From Turritopsis dohrnii (Eukaryota > Cnidaria > Hydrozoa > Anthoathecata > Oceaniidae): a stretch of 64,000 nt of DNA. A program made the position numbers and the translations under genes. Below the pieces are notes generated by a model. That model ran no database searches. It saw only the letters and a program-made list of their open reading frames with translations, and was not told where the DNA came from. Location: the NCBI GenBank assembly GCA_027922465.2, contig BQMF02000021.1, positions 868,001 through 932,000 on the forward strand, read 5' to 3'. This document shows positions 34,941 through 47,384 of this stretch, piece by piece (positions within the stretch are counted from its first letter, which is position 1; each line of letters opens with the position of its first letter).

Positions 34941-34975
34941 ATTCTTGAATTTCCAATAAAATCTTAAAAAATGAA

Positions 34976-35003
34976 CTCAGTCAAGGCCCAATTAGCTCCT
35001 ACC
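34976..35003 (-). promoter_or_regulatory. 28-bp LINE 5' motif, LINE 2 copy
   Basis: Minus strand begins GGTAGGAGCTAATTGG. It matches the LINE 1 leader at 22649-22676, with 21 of 28 positions identical. Confidence 0.6.
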
Positions 35004-35276
35004 TCTCCTTTGTTCAATTTTTTAAAGATTTCTGCAAGGTAATGCAAGGAAAAGAGCAGAAAATATATGCTTTTTGCTCAATATCCTCATGGCTCCGTTA
35101 CGGAAGCCATTACATTGCATTTAATCATGTCATAATAATCACATTCTAATATATATCTTGTGATAGACATCCTACTATTTTTTTGATTTGGGAGTTTTGC
35201 CCAATGGTCGACAATTGGCATAATTGAGTTGGTTTGGCCCTGAAATACTTTCTTACTTCCCATTTTCTTGGTAATA

Positions 35277-36004
35277 CAGTCGACTCTCTCTAATTTGATT
35301 TTCCAGGGGAATAAAATGTTTAACGAATTAGAGAGTTAGGGAGTGTCTCTAATTTGAATGTTTAGTTGGCAAAGTAGAAAAAAATTAATTACAGAGGGAA
35401 ACCTTCGTAAACTCGCAAAAAGGAATAAGACATACATTTTTAATATCAACAGTGCACTATGAATATTAGACTTTTTCCAAGGATCAGAACAGCTTTATCA
35501 AATTGTTTGTTCTTGTTTGCTTGAACTCTTTTGGTAGAAGCACTTCCTTTTCGAAAAGCCTCAACAGTTTTAGAAACATTTTTTTTCAAGTAGACACAGT
35601 GCTTTGTGGAATTTCAAACAACAATGAAAGTTCTTTGTTGGTTTTTCCCTTGTCAAGTTCCAGCAAGGCTTTGTATTTCAACTCTTAACTCACTTCTTTG
35701 TGTATATATACTTGTTTTTTTTTGGTATAGCCACTGTTTTCTTGAGTTCTAATGTCTTGTGTTTACAAAATTTGCTTTCAAAATTCAATTTCAAAACATT
35801 CGAATGAATGGAAATTCGTAATTTGAAATATGGTTCGAAACTGTAGTAAGGGCTTTTTACACTCAAGAAATCGAATTAGAGAGAGAATTTCTCCATAGAG
35901 ACCTAAAATCTAGATCATATTAGAAAGTGTCGAATTATGGAGGTTCATTTATGAGAGTTTCTTCAGGAAACTTGACGGAGGTTCGAATTAGAGAGAGTTG
36001 ACTG
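35277..36004 (-). mobile_element. 728-bp pogo-like element, TA target site
   Basis: Terminal inverted repeats CAGTCRACTCTCTCTAATT with TA on both sides (35275-35276 and 36005-36006). The TIR sequence is of the pogo/Tigger type. Internally, on the minus strand, it keeps a remnant of a CENP-B-like DNA-binding N-terminus. The catalytic domain is absent. Confidence 0.88.
35465..35700 (-). pseudogene. Pogo transposase N-terminal HTH remnant
   Basis: A minus-strand frame reads KYKALLELDKGKTNKELSLL, then FEIPQSTVST, an in-frame TGA where such domains usually have Trp, then KKNVSKTVEAFRKGS. This is the psq/CENP-B-type helix-turn-helix that binds the element's ends. No DDD/DDE catalytic region follows. 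Confidence 0.75.
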
Positions 36005-36006
36005 TA

Positions 36007-36321
36007 TTCTCACCTTCATTTGTTATGTAAAAGTTTTTCTTATGAAGAAAATATGGTGTTTCACGTTTCATTTTTATTTGCATTAATATTTCGAACATGC
36101 CAATTTAGACTGATTTTCATATTGTTTCTTTAAGGATGATCAGGTGTCTCCTGTCTAAGTTAATTAGACTGAATGAGAATGATTATTCACATTGGATGGG
36201 TTGGCCTTTTGTTTGTCATTTGCAAGTAAACTGTCACAATGAAAGCATCATGTATGATGGATTTAAATACATCGAATTGGGAAATCTCCTCAAATCTCCT
36301 CAATTTTTGTTTCATTTCTCC

Positions 36322-36354
<33 letters not shown>

Positions 36355-38635
36355 ATGTAGTATTTGGAGACATCTTATAAAGTTTTTGTACGTCAATCAC
36401 AGTGGGGGAGGACACTTTTTACTGAGTATTGAAATATAGGCCATTATGATTTTCACGGTCCATTATTCTTCGAGTGTTGCTGCTAATTGCTCTCTATTGG
36501 ATTGCTCTGTTTCATAAAACATTTTATTCAGTTATAAGTGGTGAACTTGGCAAGAACGCATGTCTATTTTCGTGACAAGAATGTTTGTTTACATTTTGAT
36601 GTCCGTAATTACAAAGGCTGTCCGTAATTAGACACGAAGACGGTATATAAGATGTATTAATATAAAAATATTTAAAACACTTAATGGTGATTAAGTTTTC
36701 TACTGATTCATTTTCACAAATGTGATCCCTATGAATATTTAAATTTATTTTTACTGTCTGAAAAATTAGTTACATTCGTTTGGCGCATGGATGTTTTTGA
36801 TTTCATCATCTTTTTTTAAACAGATTTTTTCTTTCCAGATGTGTTATATTGTATTAAGTGTTTTGACATTTTGATAGACTTGTTTATACGAGGAGCGGCC
36901 ATAAAAAACACACTGTAAAACTCATGGAAAAGACTTTGTTATATAAATAAAACATACAGTCAAGTGAATTTTTCATCAAAAACAATACTTTCAACTCAAA
37001 ACACTACTTTCCTCCATGTGACTGAATATGAATTAAAGACAAATTAATATTATATATCTCTGTAATGGAGTTCCTTTTTCTCCACTATGACGTAATAAAA
37101 TACTTCTTTTTTGCAAATGAATGAAAGTAGACTTATCATACGCACAAGGTGGCATGGCAAGTTAATTTAAAATAATCATTCCCTGCAAAGTGATTTGTGT
37201 GTTTTAGAGACAAAAAGTGTTGGCAAAAAACACCTGTATATATATGTTTTAAGGTCGGCATGCTGAAGTTGGTAGATTGGGAGATTAGTAAAAAGTGATT
37301 CTGACTTGAGATAGTATGATCAGCATTTGCTCATGAATTTTATTTTACTAAATTTAAGCAAAAGCGTTTATCTTCATTTTCATAAAGATGTATTTTCATT
37401 CAGGGAAAGTAAGTTGAAAATGGAAAATTTTGCAGAAAACATGTAAAATCTGAAATTCCTATTCAATAGACATTTTACATTCATGCCCTCCCTACCCTTG
37501 CCATTTTTAATATTTTCATTGAGCAATGGTTGCCATTAAGTTCTGAAAAAAAGCAAAACAATAAATTTCTAGGATTTCATTTTATTCCAAATAAGAAAGA
37601 CATCAGACATGATGTAACAGTAAAATGTGATAGTAAAAACCACAGCTCATTTTTTGCAGTGTAAACATTTATAGGGTGTGTCGAACATGTAAATTTAATA
37701 AAATTAATATCTCCAGACAGTCTTAAAATAAGCAATGTCTCCTTCATTATTCTGTTTTAATAACTGCATCTGTGAGGAAGTTTTGCAAATTCATCGTTTT
37801 TTATAATTCATCAAAAAGTGATGGTCAATTTGAAGCAAAGAAACATGCACTTTTGATGTAAGTCATAAGCCAAGTTGATCACATGCCATGAACAACCTCT
37901 TAGGATGTGGCTTTCATGAAAAAAAAATGTATTTATATACATCAATTTTCTTCTCAGTCTCTTAATCTCTTCTGTCTGTTATAGTGGTGTGTGTGTGTAT
38001 TTTTTAAAAATTTTTCTGCTACTGCCAAACTATAGATTATTAATTTAAGTTTTTATGTACATGCTATGAGTTTTGCAAGTGAATCATTAGAGTCACATGC
38101 AGACAAAGTCTTTTTTGTTACCCCAATATTTAACTTTCTCCTTTGTCAGCAATGTCCACTCAGGGGTAATACAGGATTTGAATTTGGACGGCATTAGTGA
38201 CATATGTGATTCTTGGTTTTGGGGATCTGGGTGCTAGGTCTTATAAATTTTTGATTTGGGGCTCTGTATTGGCCTAGAATCGTTATGTTCGTATTGTTTG
38301 AATTCAATATTCAAATATGCACTGAGGTAATGCACACAGACCATCTGTTATGTATTTTTAGCTCTTGTGTTTCTTTAAATAGGCGTTGTCTGAAGAAACT
38401 TCTTTTGTTACACATCCAGTCTCCACAACGATTCATTCATTCATGCATAAGAGAAACTTTTATATCCATGATTCATTGAATAAGCAAAATGTTCAAACAT
38501 AAAGAAGTGAAGTTTGAATTTGGGTGCCAAGATTTCAACACCCAATAGCACATTGTGCTATGGTTTTTGATCTGTGCTACCCCCTGCCACTTTATGTTAA
38601 TCGTTTAGAAATTAAATGACTTCGTTTTCTTTTAG
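36007..38635. other. AT-rich region upstream of CHMP1
   Basis: It contains CTCC-rich words (36281-36320) and an (AT)n run (36322-36355). The first CHMP1 exon, which must supply the start codon and one further base, should lie here or further upstream. I could not place it with confidence. Confidence 0.45.
36322..36355. repeat. (AT)n microsatellite
   Basis: A near-pure run of TA dinucleotides of about 30 bp. Confidence 0.9.
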
Positions 38636-41598
38636 ATACGCTGTTTCAATTAAAAGTGAGTACCCTATAATGGACTTGTTGTTCTTCTACAAAACATGAA
38701 GATTTTGAAATAAGGAATGCTTGAAACATCTTAAAAAGAAAGCAAGCAGTGTCCGCAAAATTGTTTTCTGTGCAATTTTGAAGCAATTGATATTGTCAAC
38801 CATCCATTTTTTGTTACTTACTGTGCCATTATAATAATTTTGAAATAGAATTTAAATCAATGACATAAAGTGTTATTAGAATTGATAAAAAAGGAGCAGC
38901 AGTCTTGTAACGAAATTATATCTGTAAGTAATTATGTTACTTCTAGTTTGCTTCAAAGCAGTTGGAACGTGCATCAAAGAAATGCGAAAAAGATCAGAAA
39001 GCACAGCAAGCTAAAATAAAAAAGGTTAAAAATGATTAAATAACATGTTTATGGATCATTTCATGTAATATTTCGGCCTTCTTAGGCCATCATCAGACTT
39101 TTAGTTAATTCACAACTCGTCCACATAAAGATTTGAAAACCTTGCATCAAGGTTTCATTATAATTTCACCAGCAATTTATTTATTTTGATTGTTTTTTTT
39201 CTGACTACCTGTTTAAAAGACATCTTTGCTTCCCTTATAGGCTCTGCAACAGAAAAATGTCGAAGGTGCTCGCATATATGCCGAAAATGCAATCCGAAAG
39301 AAAAACGAATCCCTTAATTACTTGCGCATGGCATCTCGGGTTGATGCTGTGGCATCAAGAGTTCAAACTGGTGTCATGATGAAAGGGGTGAGTAATTCTA
39401 AGGGATGGTTTATATGGAGAATTTTCTTCCTGGGATGAAATTTTTCATGTGTGCATCTGGGCTGGAGTTCAATCCCATCCTTTCAACGCTTGTAATCAAA
39501 ATGTTGCGTTTACATAAAATAAATTTCACATCTGAGACGGCAAAGCTTTGCCGAGGATGAACATGCACAGTATCATAACAGTTATTTTTATTAAATGGTT
39601 TCTTGTGTAGAGAAAAACAATGTTTTCTGTGGATCTTCAAAGAAAAGTAGTTGTTTGAGCATCTTCAAATCTAAAATGGAATTTTATAATAAGGATTTTA
39701 ATGCTGAATAATGTAGGTAGTACAAAGAAGTAAGGAAAGGTATGGATATTAGTCTACATTCGAATGAGATAACATATTTTGGACCACCTGAGTTTTCATC
39801 TGATGCAGAAATATAACTGCAAAACAAAGTTTGAAAAAGATCTTATAAAAAACGGATACACTAGAGTGCAGGAAAAGTCAAGCAACTTGTCAGAATTTTT
39901 CGATTGTTATTTTATTAATCTTCCTAGGGCTGAACATATCCATATATACGTATATAAACACTCAAACAAATTTCAGCCTATAATGGAATTTCTCCATTTA
40001 TGAACGACCATAAAGTTCTGAGTTATTGAAGTGATGTGATTGAGGACATTACAGTCATCAAAACTGGGACAAGCTGAACTGAGTGAATGCACTTCATAGT
40101 CTTCTAAGGAGATTTGCAGAAGATCATCTAAGAGTTTACTGACTTGTGTTGTGGAATTTCAAAGAAAATCATTTCAAATCTGATTGTTTTGTTGTAGCTT
40201 ACGAAAACAATGGGTACAACTGTTAAAAGTCTGGACAAGGCGCTCGCTAACATGGATTTAGAACAGGTTTGTATTGATTGATTGATTGATTGATTTGTCA
40301 CTATCAATACAGAATAGCATCGTTATTGCTGAAAAGGTTCTCCTGAAGCAGGGACAAAATTGTCTGACATTTCATTCAAAGGCATAAAATTTTGAACACA
40401 ATCTTTATGAAATACTGTTTTGAAAAGATACCGAAATCATCAAATGTCAGTGTTCTTCTGTGTTCATTGAAGTCATGTTAATTTTTTTCTATTGAAGATA
40501 GGGTTGTTTGTCAGTTGTTGTTTTTCATTTTATAAGGGAAGTATAAAACTTTAAACAGACGGCTGTGTTTTCCTTCAGGTTTCTACCATTATGGAAAAAT
40601 TCGAGAAACAAGCAGAGCACATGGATGTGCACACGTCGGTGATGGAGGACACAATGGGTGCCGCCACTACTTTATCAACGCCTCAGAACCAGGTAATTTC
40701 TCCATCTGAAGATTAATTCACTTGCATTTTTGTGAATATAAAAAGTTCTATTGGTATTGGTTTGGAATCCAAAGTCATAGTGATTGCTTGGTTTATTATC
40801 TCTCTTAATAATACAGATGAATAAAATTAACGTATAACTCTCAGATGTAGTGCTGAAGTTGCTCAGTCTTTATCTGATTGGTCCAAAGGGAACAAAAGTG
40901 ATCGCGCAAGGGTTTCTTATATTCAGTTCAAATGTCTGTTTGAGCTTATCTAGGTTGAGTTTATCATGCCCTTGTTGTCGCTAGGTTGACTCCCTGATGC
41001 AACAAGTCGCCGAGGAAAATGGTTTAGAAATAATGGACCAGTTAGCAGACTTGCAGCCTGGATCATCGACTTTGGAAGCTTCAAAGGCATCATCACAGTC
41101 TGATAAGGACACTGAGCTGGACAGAAGGTATCTGCATTAAGTTTGATAAATAATTTTGCATCATCCTAAGTATGTCTAAGAAAATGGTAAAAACAACTAT
41201 GAGATTTCTGTCCTTACACACCGGGCAAAATTGTTGAAAAATCACTGTGGAGGAGTGCATTTTTATGGAAGGACTTGCAAATATACGCAGCATTTCAATG
41301 GTAATGCACTGCGCCGCAGTGATTTTTTGACGATTTTGCCCAATAGGGAGATGTTCGTTTTGTATTTGTTTGCGTGTTTGGGAATCTCTGTATGGGAATG
41401 ACTTCTACTGATGAATTCTTTCTGATAAGATTACGTAATTTTTGTAAAATGTTCTAAGTTGATTTCTCGCAAAAGGGAGGACTACGCCATTTCTCCTTGT
41501 CAGCGGTGTTTTCTGCATGATACGCATGCGTCAATAAAGTTTTCAACCTGTCACTCAGTCATTGTTCTTTCTTTAGGTTGGCAGCATTAAGAAATTGA
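38636..41598 (+). CDS. CHMP1: Charged multivesicular body protein 1 (ESCRT-III)
   Basis: Exons: 38636-38655, 38947-39024, 39241-39387, 40198-40266, 40579-40692, 40985-41127, 41577-41598, all with AG/GT borders and consistent phases. The first exon, with ATG and one base, is not located. The ~197-residue product matches the usual CHMP1 length. Human-like landmarks are [50 protein letters not shown] and VAEENGLE. The C-terminus TELDRRLAALRN is the MIM1 helix that binds MIT domains of VPS4, spastin and LIP5. ESCRT-III polymers cut membranes in endosomal sorting, cytokinesis and nuclear-envelope closure. Introns 2-3 carry short repeats; an MITE lies in the last intron (41219-41348). Whether it is CHMP1A or CHMP1B is not meaningful here. 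Confidence 0.95.
40273..40296. repeat. (GATT)n simple repeat in a CHMP1 intron
   Basis: About five tandem GATT units just after the 40266 donor. Confidence 0.85.
41219..41348. mobile_element. TA-flanked MITE copy 1
   Basis: A palindromic ~130-bp element in the last CHMP1 intron. The right half reads CAGTGATTTTTTGACGATTT followed by TGCCCA, and the left half is its inverse (GGGCAAAATTGTTGAAAAAT). See copies at 42012, 45858, 47898 and 58864. Confidence 0.75.
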
Positions 41599-42011
41599 AT
41601 TCAACTGGCATGTTTCGGATATCCGGTTCGAATGGTACAGTCTCAAGATCGAAGTTTTTATCTCGCTCTTGAAAACTATTTGATACTGAGGAGCACTTGC
41701 AAGATACTTTTTACCTGTACTTAATTGAATATCCAAGGCTTTCGTTTCTATGGGATGGTTTTTCACGACGTTTCGATAACATTCCACTGTTGTATTTATG
41801 TATATAACTGAACTCTCGATAGCCCAAATCGCCAACTAACCGATTAGCATTGTTCGTATTACTGAATGTTTGAGCCTTCGAGAACATTTTGTTAGTGAGT
41901 ATTGATTCAAATGGAATCGCTCAAAAAAATTTTTATCGGGCTTTTTGTTCTAACGAGTCTAACAAATGAGTCACGTGGGAGATTGGCTTGATTGCGTTTG
42001 GATTTGTACTA

Positions 42012-42143
42012 CCCGCTGGGAAAAATTGTCTAAAAGACACTACGAAGAAGTGCATTTCCATTAAATTGGTGTGTATATTTGGGTGCCTTTCCGTTGAATA
42101 TGTACACTTCCAAAGTGATTTTTCAACAAATTTGCCCAGTGGG
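42012..42143. mobile_element. TA-flanked MITE copy 2
   Basis: 132 bp, ends CCCGCTGGG and CCCAGTGGG, with TA on both sides. Inverted halves with AAAGTGATTTTTCAACAAAT near the right end. Confidence 0.78.
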
Positions 42144-42905
42144 TATGCACAGATGAATTGAAAGAGAATTTTTCTTACTGCACGATTTTAAAGGAATATT
42201 AGGTAAACATTTTCTCAAGAAGCGAAAGGATTTCTTTCAGCTGGTTTCAACACTTCACTGTAGAATTGTGTTGAGTGCCACTCGAATTGCTGAAAAACTT
42301 TTCGCTTCGACTGAAAAAAATCAGGGTTGTAAAAAATTTTGCCGAAAGTGGCAAGAATGAGCATCGATGGAAATTGCGCATAATTCTGAAACGTCAGTTT
42401 TTTTTTTTGCACAGAAATGCCCGTCATAATTTCGCTTTTTCTCTTTCTGTCTCTCTAATGTTTAAGACTTGAACCCCTATTATAACTGAAATTTCGTACT
42501 AGACTGAGGAGAGCCATTTAGAAAAAAATCATTCTTACCTGCAGGACCGACTATTCAATTTGATCTTAAAAATTAAATTTGCCACACGTATTTTGCGATT
42601 TTCAACCCGGGACAAAGTCTCCGCCCTGTGTCTTCATATTACAGCTTTGAGTTGAAAAACGCGCGTGTGTAGGAATTAAACCCATCATGACCGGGCTGAA
42701 TTCAGACCGGACCAAAAACTCTGCCCGAGCTGAAATTTCACTTGTAACAAATTTTCATCTGTGTAGACATCAAATGTGTAATATCTATCTCGTGCCTAGG
42801 GCCTTTTCTCTCCCTCGCATCAAAAAAAAGAGAAAAAGACATGCGTACGAGAATGTTATATTTTGATCAGTGTTTTCCTGTTATTTTTGTAACATATAAT
42901 CTGTC

Positions 42906-42975
42906 AACCTCATTCCCAGGGCTTCTTGCCTTCCCTTCGTATTATAAAAGGCTAAAACCCTGGGAGCGAGGATGC
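42906..42975. mobile_element. Diverged copy of the 81-bp palindrome family
   Basis: Left AACCTCATTCCCAGGGCTTC and right ACCCTGGGAGCGAGG are imperfect inverted copies, as in 17576-17656. No clear target duplication. Confidence 0.65.
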
Positions 42976-44183
42976 ATGTCTATTTGTATAAAGCTACATT
43001 TACACGATACCCAGAAACAATATCTTTTGGTTCCATAATGAGATGCTGATACACCTTGGCCCCCCAGAGCCTATTACTACTGGCACTGTTTTTTTTTCTT
43101 TTCTCATACAGAGAACATGTATTGTGTGAAGCATTGTATCATATCTAATTCGAACATTGCCTTCATTGAACAAGATTGAACAACAAGTACAAACTAGCTC
43201 AAACCTTTGTTACGGAGTTTGATTCTTATTTTTTTTATTCGTGTGCAACACACTGGGGAGATGAGGAGGACGAGGAGTTGAAGTTGTTTCAGTGTGTGGG
43301 CACAAAACAGACCTATTTATCCTTTTGTTGCAAAAATACCAACCTTGTTCTAAGCAAGTAACTGTTGGAACGAGCTTGAAGAATGCAAAGTGGGAAAAGT
43401 TTCTTGCCAATATGATGACGACAGAGTGTGGGGTGTGGGTGTGTTTGTGGTGAAAATGAGAATAGTGTGTGAACCAAAGCAATGACAATAATAATTTGGA
43501 AAGGAGCTGTTTGTAGGGTGATGACTGAATTGTTTACAAGAATCTCAACGTTTGTGGCTACGGTGATGCCCTTTGATTTAACCTGAACCAAAGTAGAAGA
43601 AATATCGAGAGAGGCGAGAAGATTCCAACCATAGTAAATGGGCGGCTTTTGCGGAACGGGCGGCTCGAGCAAAAAGGAAATGGGGGACTAATCAATGGGG
43701 CGGTGAATGTCATAGCAAATCACGTGACTTAAGTGATGACATACATAAGTTGGACATGATGGTGGAATTGGAGCAGGAATAATGTCTGGGAACACAGAGT
43801 TTAGTTTTTTACTTCCGTAGTTAAGGTGTAGTTTTGGATCGATGTTGTTCCAGGTGTGGAGTTTCAGCATATTTTTCAGACGTTGAAGTGTAATCAAAAA
43901 AATTATGTTTCTGCTTATCTTCTACAAAATCAAAATGAATTTTCAATTACTTGTAACTGGCTAATTTAAGCCAACCAAGGAAAGTATTAAGCTAACAATT
44001 CTTTCTACCCTTTGCATAATTCTGAATGACACTGCATAGTATCATTTGTTATGTTTTTTCTACAGTATCATTTGTTTCACGGTGGCCCTTCTGGAAAAGA
44101 AAGGGCTGCTGGTGCTGGTGTTATTCCCCATTTTATTTTATTGCTCGATTAAATAATCCCAATTTTGGGTCTCAAAATCAACA

Positions 44184-44207
44184 GGTTGGGGTTAGGGTTA
44201 GGGTTAG
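44184..44207. repeat. Interstitial telomeric repeat, about 3.5 units
   Basis: GGGTTA units in tandem, nearly perfect. Consistent with the metazoan TTAGGG telomere. Confidence 0.8.
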
Positions 44208-45857
44208 ATATCAATAATCAGCAAGTAATTCTGCATCAGAAGCATCAATAAAACTTTTACAATAGCACCAAGTTCCTAACACTACTGCCAAACAAATTGA
44301 ATATTAGTTTCCGGTGTGTGTTGTCTGTCGTCCACCACAAATAGTTTATTTGTTCATGCATAAAAACCGAATGTCATTTTCCACAGTGAAGCTAGTTAAC
44401 CAGTGACACATTTGATTTAAAAAATATAATAAATATTTTTGTGTATATAAAACCTGTGTGTGTGCATATTTTTTTTTAATATATAACATTTTTTTTTAAT
44501 TATTTTTTAATTATTGTTATTTTGCATTAAACTTTTATTTCCCCTTGTGTGGAAATGGCATGAAATTCCTCACTAATCAATTGGTGAGGGAGGGAGTGTT
44601 GGTTAGTGCATCATTCATTAGTAATGATCTTTCATTATTTTAATGAATTTAAATATTTTGTGATGTTTTTTATAAATATAGACCCATTTATAGAAAACAT
44701 TATCTTGTAAAATGAATTAATCATTATGTTGAGGATTATTCTCAGACACTGAACAAATTGTTTCAAAATGTTATTCTTTAGAAAGGTATAATTTACTTCT
44801 TGAATTATTAATCTATTTATTATTAATTTTTAGTGAATACACACACGCTATGTTTTTCAACAGCAAGCAAGATAATAATGAGCATATATAATAAATTCAA
44901 AAGCTCTCATTGCTATACTACCATCTTTAGTTATACTGGATTCAATTTAATTGTTTTTGTTCCTGTTTGTTCTTTTTATGTTCATGATATTACATAAATT
45001 ATTTCTAAAACTTTTGTATCATTTTACAAAAGTTAACTTTATCAAACCTTACCCAGGGTTGCAATTTTTATCTTTTTATATACTTTTTTTCTTTATCAAT
45101 CAAATCATGTTCCGCAAAATATTTTCTGAATTTCTTTGGTTAGTCATAATTTTATCATTCACTCATCAGTATTATAAGTTTTGCCTATGTAACGTAAAGC
45201 TTCTGCTATTATTGTTTAGTCTAAGGAACATAAAAATGGCTTAAGATAGAAAATGGTTTACAAAAATCTAACAAGAAGTGGTTCGTAAAAGAAGTTCTCT
45301 GACATGGTAAGAATTATTTGTTATATATTACATATATTTTTTTATGTTTTCATTTGATTTGCTCCTAGTTTTGTGACAGTGTTAAGCCTATCAAATCCTA
45401 TTATTAATGTATGAATTCAATACTATAATCGTCCCCTTCGTAATACTAATGCTATGAGTAGTTGTATAATAACATTGGAATGTACAGTAGTAAATAAATT
45501 AATGTTAAAAGCATAATATGTCAAGAATATTTATTTTCAATAATAAAAGAAAGATACAGTTAAGGTGACATGCAAGAAAAAAAGTAAAAACGAAAAAGAG
45601 TGAAATTTTACAAAAGTTACTTCCGTGTCTCATGTCTTTTAATATTTCTGTATTGATGGTATAATGATGGTTCATATCTTATTGTATCTTGTTTCTAATT
45701 GCCCTGTCTTAGCAATATTGAACTTTACAACACACACATGTTATGTTGGCCTTGGCTTGTTACTTAAGTATTATATAAGATTTTGAAAACATTTGGATTG
45801 GCTGTTAAATGCTTCTTGGGAAGTTACTGTCCGGTTCTCAAGCCCTGTACGAATCAT

Positions 45858-45972
45858 CCCAGTGAGTAAACTTGTCAAGAAATCATTGCAATGAAGATTA
45901 TTGAAATAGTGTGTTTATTTCTATAGAACTGTGCTCTCTTGTAGTGATTTTTCGACAAATTTGTCACTGTAA
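45858..45972. mobile_element. TA-flanked MITE copy 3
   Basis: Diverged copy starting CCCAGTGAGTAAACTTGTCA and ending with GTGATTTTTCGACAAATTTG. Confidence 0.65.
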
Positions 45973-47384
45973 TGCAACTATAACACTGTGAATCAATCCA
46001 TCCACTAAGCTTGCGAAGAAGATTGAAGCTTTTGACCTGTTGTAATTATAACTTCCACAACACCAATGTGTCTTGCTATGCCCTAGGACTTCCTTTCAGG
46101 ATCCTCATTGTTGAGAATACCTTTAAAAGAAATGAAAAGGTCATCCTGGGTATAATCATTATGATAAATAATTGTCAATAATACTGATTTTAGCCTTTCA
46201 TACAAAGTCATGAAAGGTTTTGATTAAGTATATATAATCTGTTTCTAAAGGAGGGTTGAAGGCATGCCTTGAAGCTGACTTGTCGTTTTGTTTCTACAGT
46301 TTATAATATCATCGGTCTTTTAAAAATCTTGTTATGAAAGTGCAAGCAACATTTCATGGAATTCATGAATAAATAATTTTTGGAAATCATGTTTTTGTGG
46401 TTTTCATGGTCATGAAATGATTTTTTTGTGTTTTTATTGCTTTTTCATTTTAAATGCTAATGATTAAGAGTTAAAAAAAGAGAATCATTAAAGGTGTTAA
46501 TTTTTTCTTCAATAAATAATTTCTGGAAGAAAGTTTTTAACACTTTAACTAATCACTGTTGATATATGTTGTTGATATGTTTTTGTCTTTTATTATTGTT
46601 ATATACTGTTTTGTTTTTCATTGAGAAAAGTTTTTAGTTTCATAAAATAGGTCCTACTTCTGTATTTTTCTCAAAGCCTGTAGTCCTTGATCTGTTTCGA
46701 AAAAATGTTATGAATGTTACTACACTTAACATTGTTTATTGAAGTTCTTAAAAAGTATTGTTTTCAATACACACATACAAACAAAAGCATTTTACTTTAT
46801 TTGTAACAGACACCATTATTGTTTACACATACATTCAGCCCTTCTAATCGGAAAATCACATGTTGCCTATTAACAGTCTGATGTGAAATTTGTGATTGTA
46901 ACACAATTGATTATGTTGAAGTAATGATGTATGTTGAAGCCAAGAAAAAGGTACGTTTGGCACTAATGTGCTTACTTTAATATACCCATGGTTTTTTTGT
47001 CAATGCTTTATCTATGTCTTTCCATCTCTATTTTCATAGTATGTCAATTAGGTTTGGCGGTAAATATTTCTTCTCAGTTTCAACGGGTTGTTCCAGTTGA
47101 TGAACTTTTTGACAGTTACTCGAAATTTCTTTTTAATCTTTTTGAAGCCTGTTCTAACTCGTGTGTGTTATTTATTTTTTTTGACATTCTTCAGCTATGA
47201 CCATATACTTTCGTTCAGGCAGTTATTTAAGGAAGGAACTGTAATATTTTGGTCTAGCACTTCTTTAATGAATAATGGTTTTGTTTAAATCTGTCGTTCA
47301 TGTTATTTTTTTACGATTCACTGTTGTTTTGTAAATATAACAAACCTACAACGAAAATTCAAAGCTTATAATGATCATTATGCA
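45973..47384. other. Gene-poor AT-rich sequence
   Basis: No supported gene. T-rich frames around 46988-47288 are compositional. Confidence 0.4.

Larger units (their letters stand above)
32318..35010 (-). mobile_element. Degenerate CR1/L2-like LINE (LINE 2)
   Basis: Reading on the minus strand: a 5' leader with the 28-bp motif shared with LINE 1, a hydrophobic N-terminus, a truncated endonuclease, a break with foreign sequence, RT in two frames, and a (TAA)n tail near 32320-32340. Several frameshifts and a missing segment between endonuclease and RT make it inactive. The tail and leader mark both ends, so it was once full length. Confidence 0.82.
41599..45857. other. CHMP1 3' UTR and gene-poor AT-rich sequence
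   Basis: The CHMP1 3' UTR begins here, but its poly(A) site is not obvious. Repeats at 42012, 42906 and 44184 are listed separately. A G+C-richer patch (43250-43900) has minus-strand frames of up to 119 codons without recognisable domains. Confidence 0.4.

Noticed and set aside
39060..39100. Short hairpin TTCGGCCTTCTTAGGCC in CHMP1 intron 2
   Set aside because: Resembles a fragment often seen near repeat ends, but no boundaries or second copy in the window support an element call.
43210..43897. Minus-strand frames in a G+C-richer patch
   Set aside because: They overlap in different frames with low-complexity His/Thr/Pro composition and no domain.
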